Under the pieces are notes generated by a model. That model was given only the letters and a program-made list of their open reading frames with translations, searched no databases and had not been told where the DNA came from. A DNA stretch of 49,760 bases from Verrucomicrobiota bacterium (GTDB lineage: Bacteria; Verrucomicrobiota; Verrucomicrobiia; Verrucomicrobiales; Verrucomicrobiaceae). The stretch lies in assembly GCA_009885695.1 (NCBI GenBank), contig VFKE01000015.1:1-49760 (forward strand), read 5' to 3'. The position numbers and the translations under genes were made by a program. Shown here in pieces: positions 49,235 to 49,760 of the stretch (positions within the stretch are counted from its first letter, which is position 1; the number at the start of each line of letters is the position of its first letter).

Positions 49235-49760
49235 CTTCTATCGGAAAAATTCGTCGCATATCATAGCTATCTTACTTTAGTGCCCCACGTGTTTCTTGCG
49301 CTCGTCAATCCAGATTACCAAACTATGTAAAGCCTATGAAAAGCTCACTGGAATGTTTAAATGCGAGGACTTGAATGGTGCTGAGACCCGAATGGCGCTG
49401 AAATAAGGCATGTTTGGGATTGATTTAGTCTATGTAGTTGCTAATATTTTGGATGCATGTATACACCCTGTTATTTACCGGCTTTCATCACGTTTTTTTG
49501 GCCGCAAGCCCGTGACTGCGGCCGCGCTGCTGGCCCGCACGGCACGCCGGGCCGATGCCTTGCGCCTCACTCAATGGCACCCACTCTTTGAGGACGTTCT
49601 GCCGCCACAAGACTGGCCACCTTCAAGACCGCGCGCGGCAGCAACAGTCGTCACTGCACCCAGAGCATTTTTAAATAAGACGTAGCCGCATCTCGCAAGA
49701 GTGCAGGAAGAAGCCACGGTAGCCTACGAAGCATGCCTATTCTCCGCGTTATCGCTTCGC
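49235..49760. other. End of window without a supported gene
   Basis: The last 526 bp contain one open frame (49410-49685, 91 codons) without recognizable motif, which I do not accept as a gene. Near 49680 the sequence GACGTAGCCGCATCTCGC resembles the start of the MITE-like element at 19354-19459. Otherwise I see nothing. Confidence 0.4.

Noticed and set aside
49410-49685. 91-codon frame at the right end
   Set aside because: It has no recognizable domain, and the stop lies in the repeat GACGTAGCCGC; composition is Pro/Ala/Arg-rich at the end as in shadow frames.

Overview
This 49.8 kb window is GC-rich, densely coding chromosomal DNA. The gene content suggests a Gram-negative bacterium of the Verrucomicrobiota (PVC group). 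Outer-membrane and lipopolysaccharide genes are present (bamA, ompH/skp, lpxD, an LpxL-like acyltransferase fused to a WaaF-like heptosyltransferase). There is also a fused SecDF, several unusual gene fusions, a Gfo/Idh/MocA oxidoreductase with a Tat signal, a giant PQQ-type dehydrogenase/cytochrome c protein, many toxin-antitoxin (TA) remnants and many palindromic intergenic repeats. The phylum is my inference; no rRNA or tRNA gene is in the window to test it.

Layout. 1-1000: tail of an unidentified gene and an ORF-less group II intron with a well-formed domain V. 1001-4019: a TPR membrane protein and ComEC. 4135-14590, all on the minus strand: aroC, a DUF2283 gene pair, secDF, yajC, tgt, and a very long metH (1594 codons). 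14627-17725: a palindromic candidate operator for metH, a VapBC pair with its own operator-like palindrome, an ABC-2 exporter (ATPase and permease), and a second TA locus whose RelE-type toxin is a pseudogene. 18002-20929: Gfo/Idh/MocA oxidoreductase, bifunctional nuclease, gamma carbonic anhydrase and HU. 21000-24494: pabB diverging from a three-domain fusion (low-molecular-weight phosphatase, RpiB, serine hydroxymethyltransferase). 24552-28042: a minus-strand operon (HAD phosphatase, polytopic membrane protein, OmpA-like protein). 28139-35215: a lone RelE-like gene, a class V aminotransferase and the 1816-residue secreted dehydrogenase. 35946-46239: the cell-envelope block (LpxL-WaaF fusion, membrane protein, ruvB, bamA, ompH, lpxD, hflK, hflC). 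46684-49234: an ECF sigma factor, an RskA-like anti-sigma factor and an alpha/beta hydrolase, overlapping by 4 bp at each junction.

Functional links. MetH, the hydroxymethyltransferase domain, PabB and AroC all belong to one-carbon/folate/chorismate metabolism, though they sit in separate transcription units. tgt-yajC-secDF is the classical translation/secretion operon. bamA-ompH-lpxD is the conserved outer-membrane assembly cluster, here with a strong terminator between ompH and lpxD.

Most unusual: metH carries an in-frame insertion of about 330 codons encoding a P-loop, zeta-toxin-like kinase domain. It lies exactly in the linker between the cobalamin cap and the cobalamin-binding Rossmann domain. 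The alternative +1 frame at the insert's end looks like the domain's original C-terminus with its own stop codon, so this may be a captured standalone gene. Other notable items are the phosphatase-RpiB-GlyA fusion, the LpxL-WaaF fusion, a Tgt with altered zinc ligands, and a 34-bp symmetric palindrome upstream of metH.
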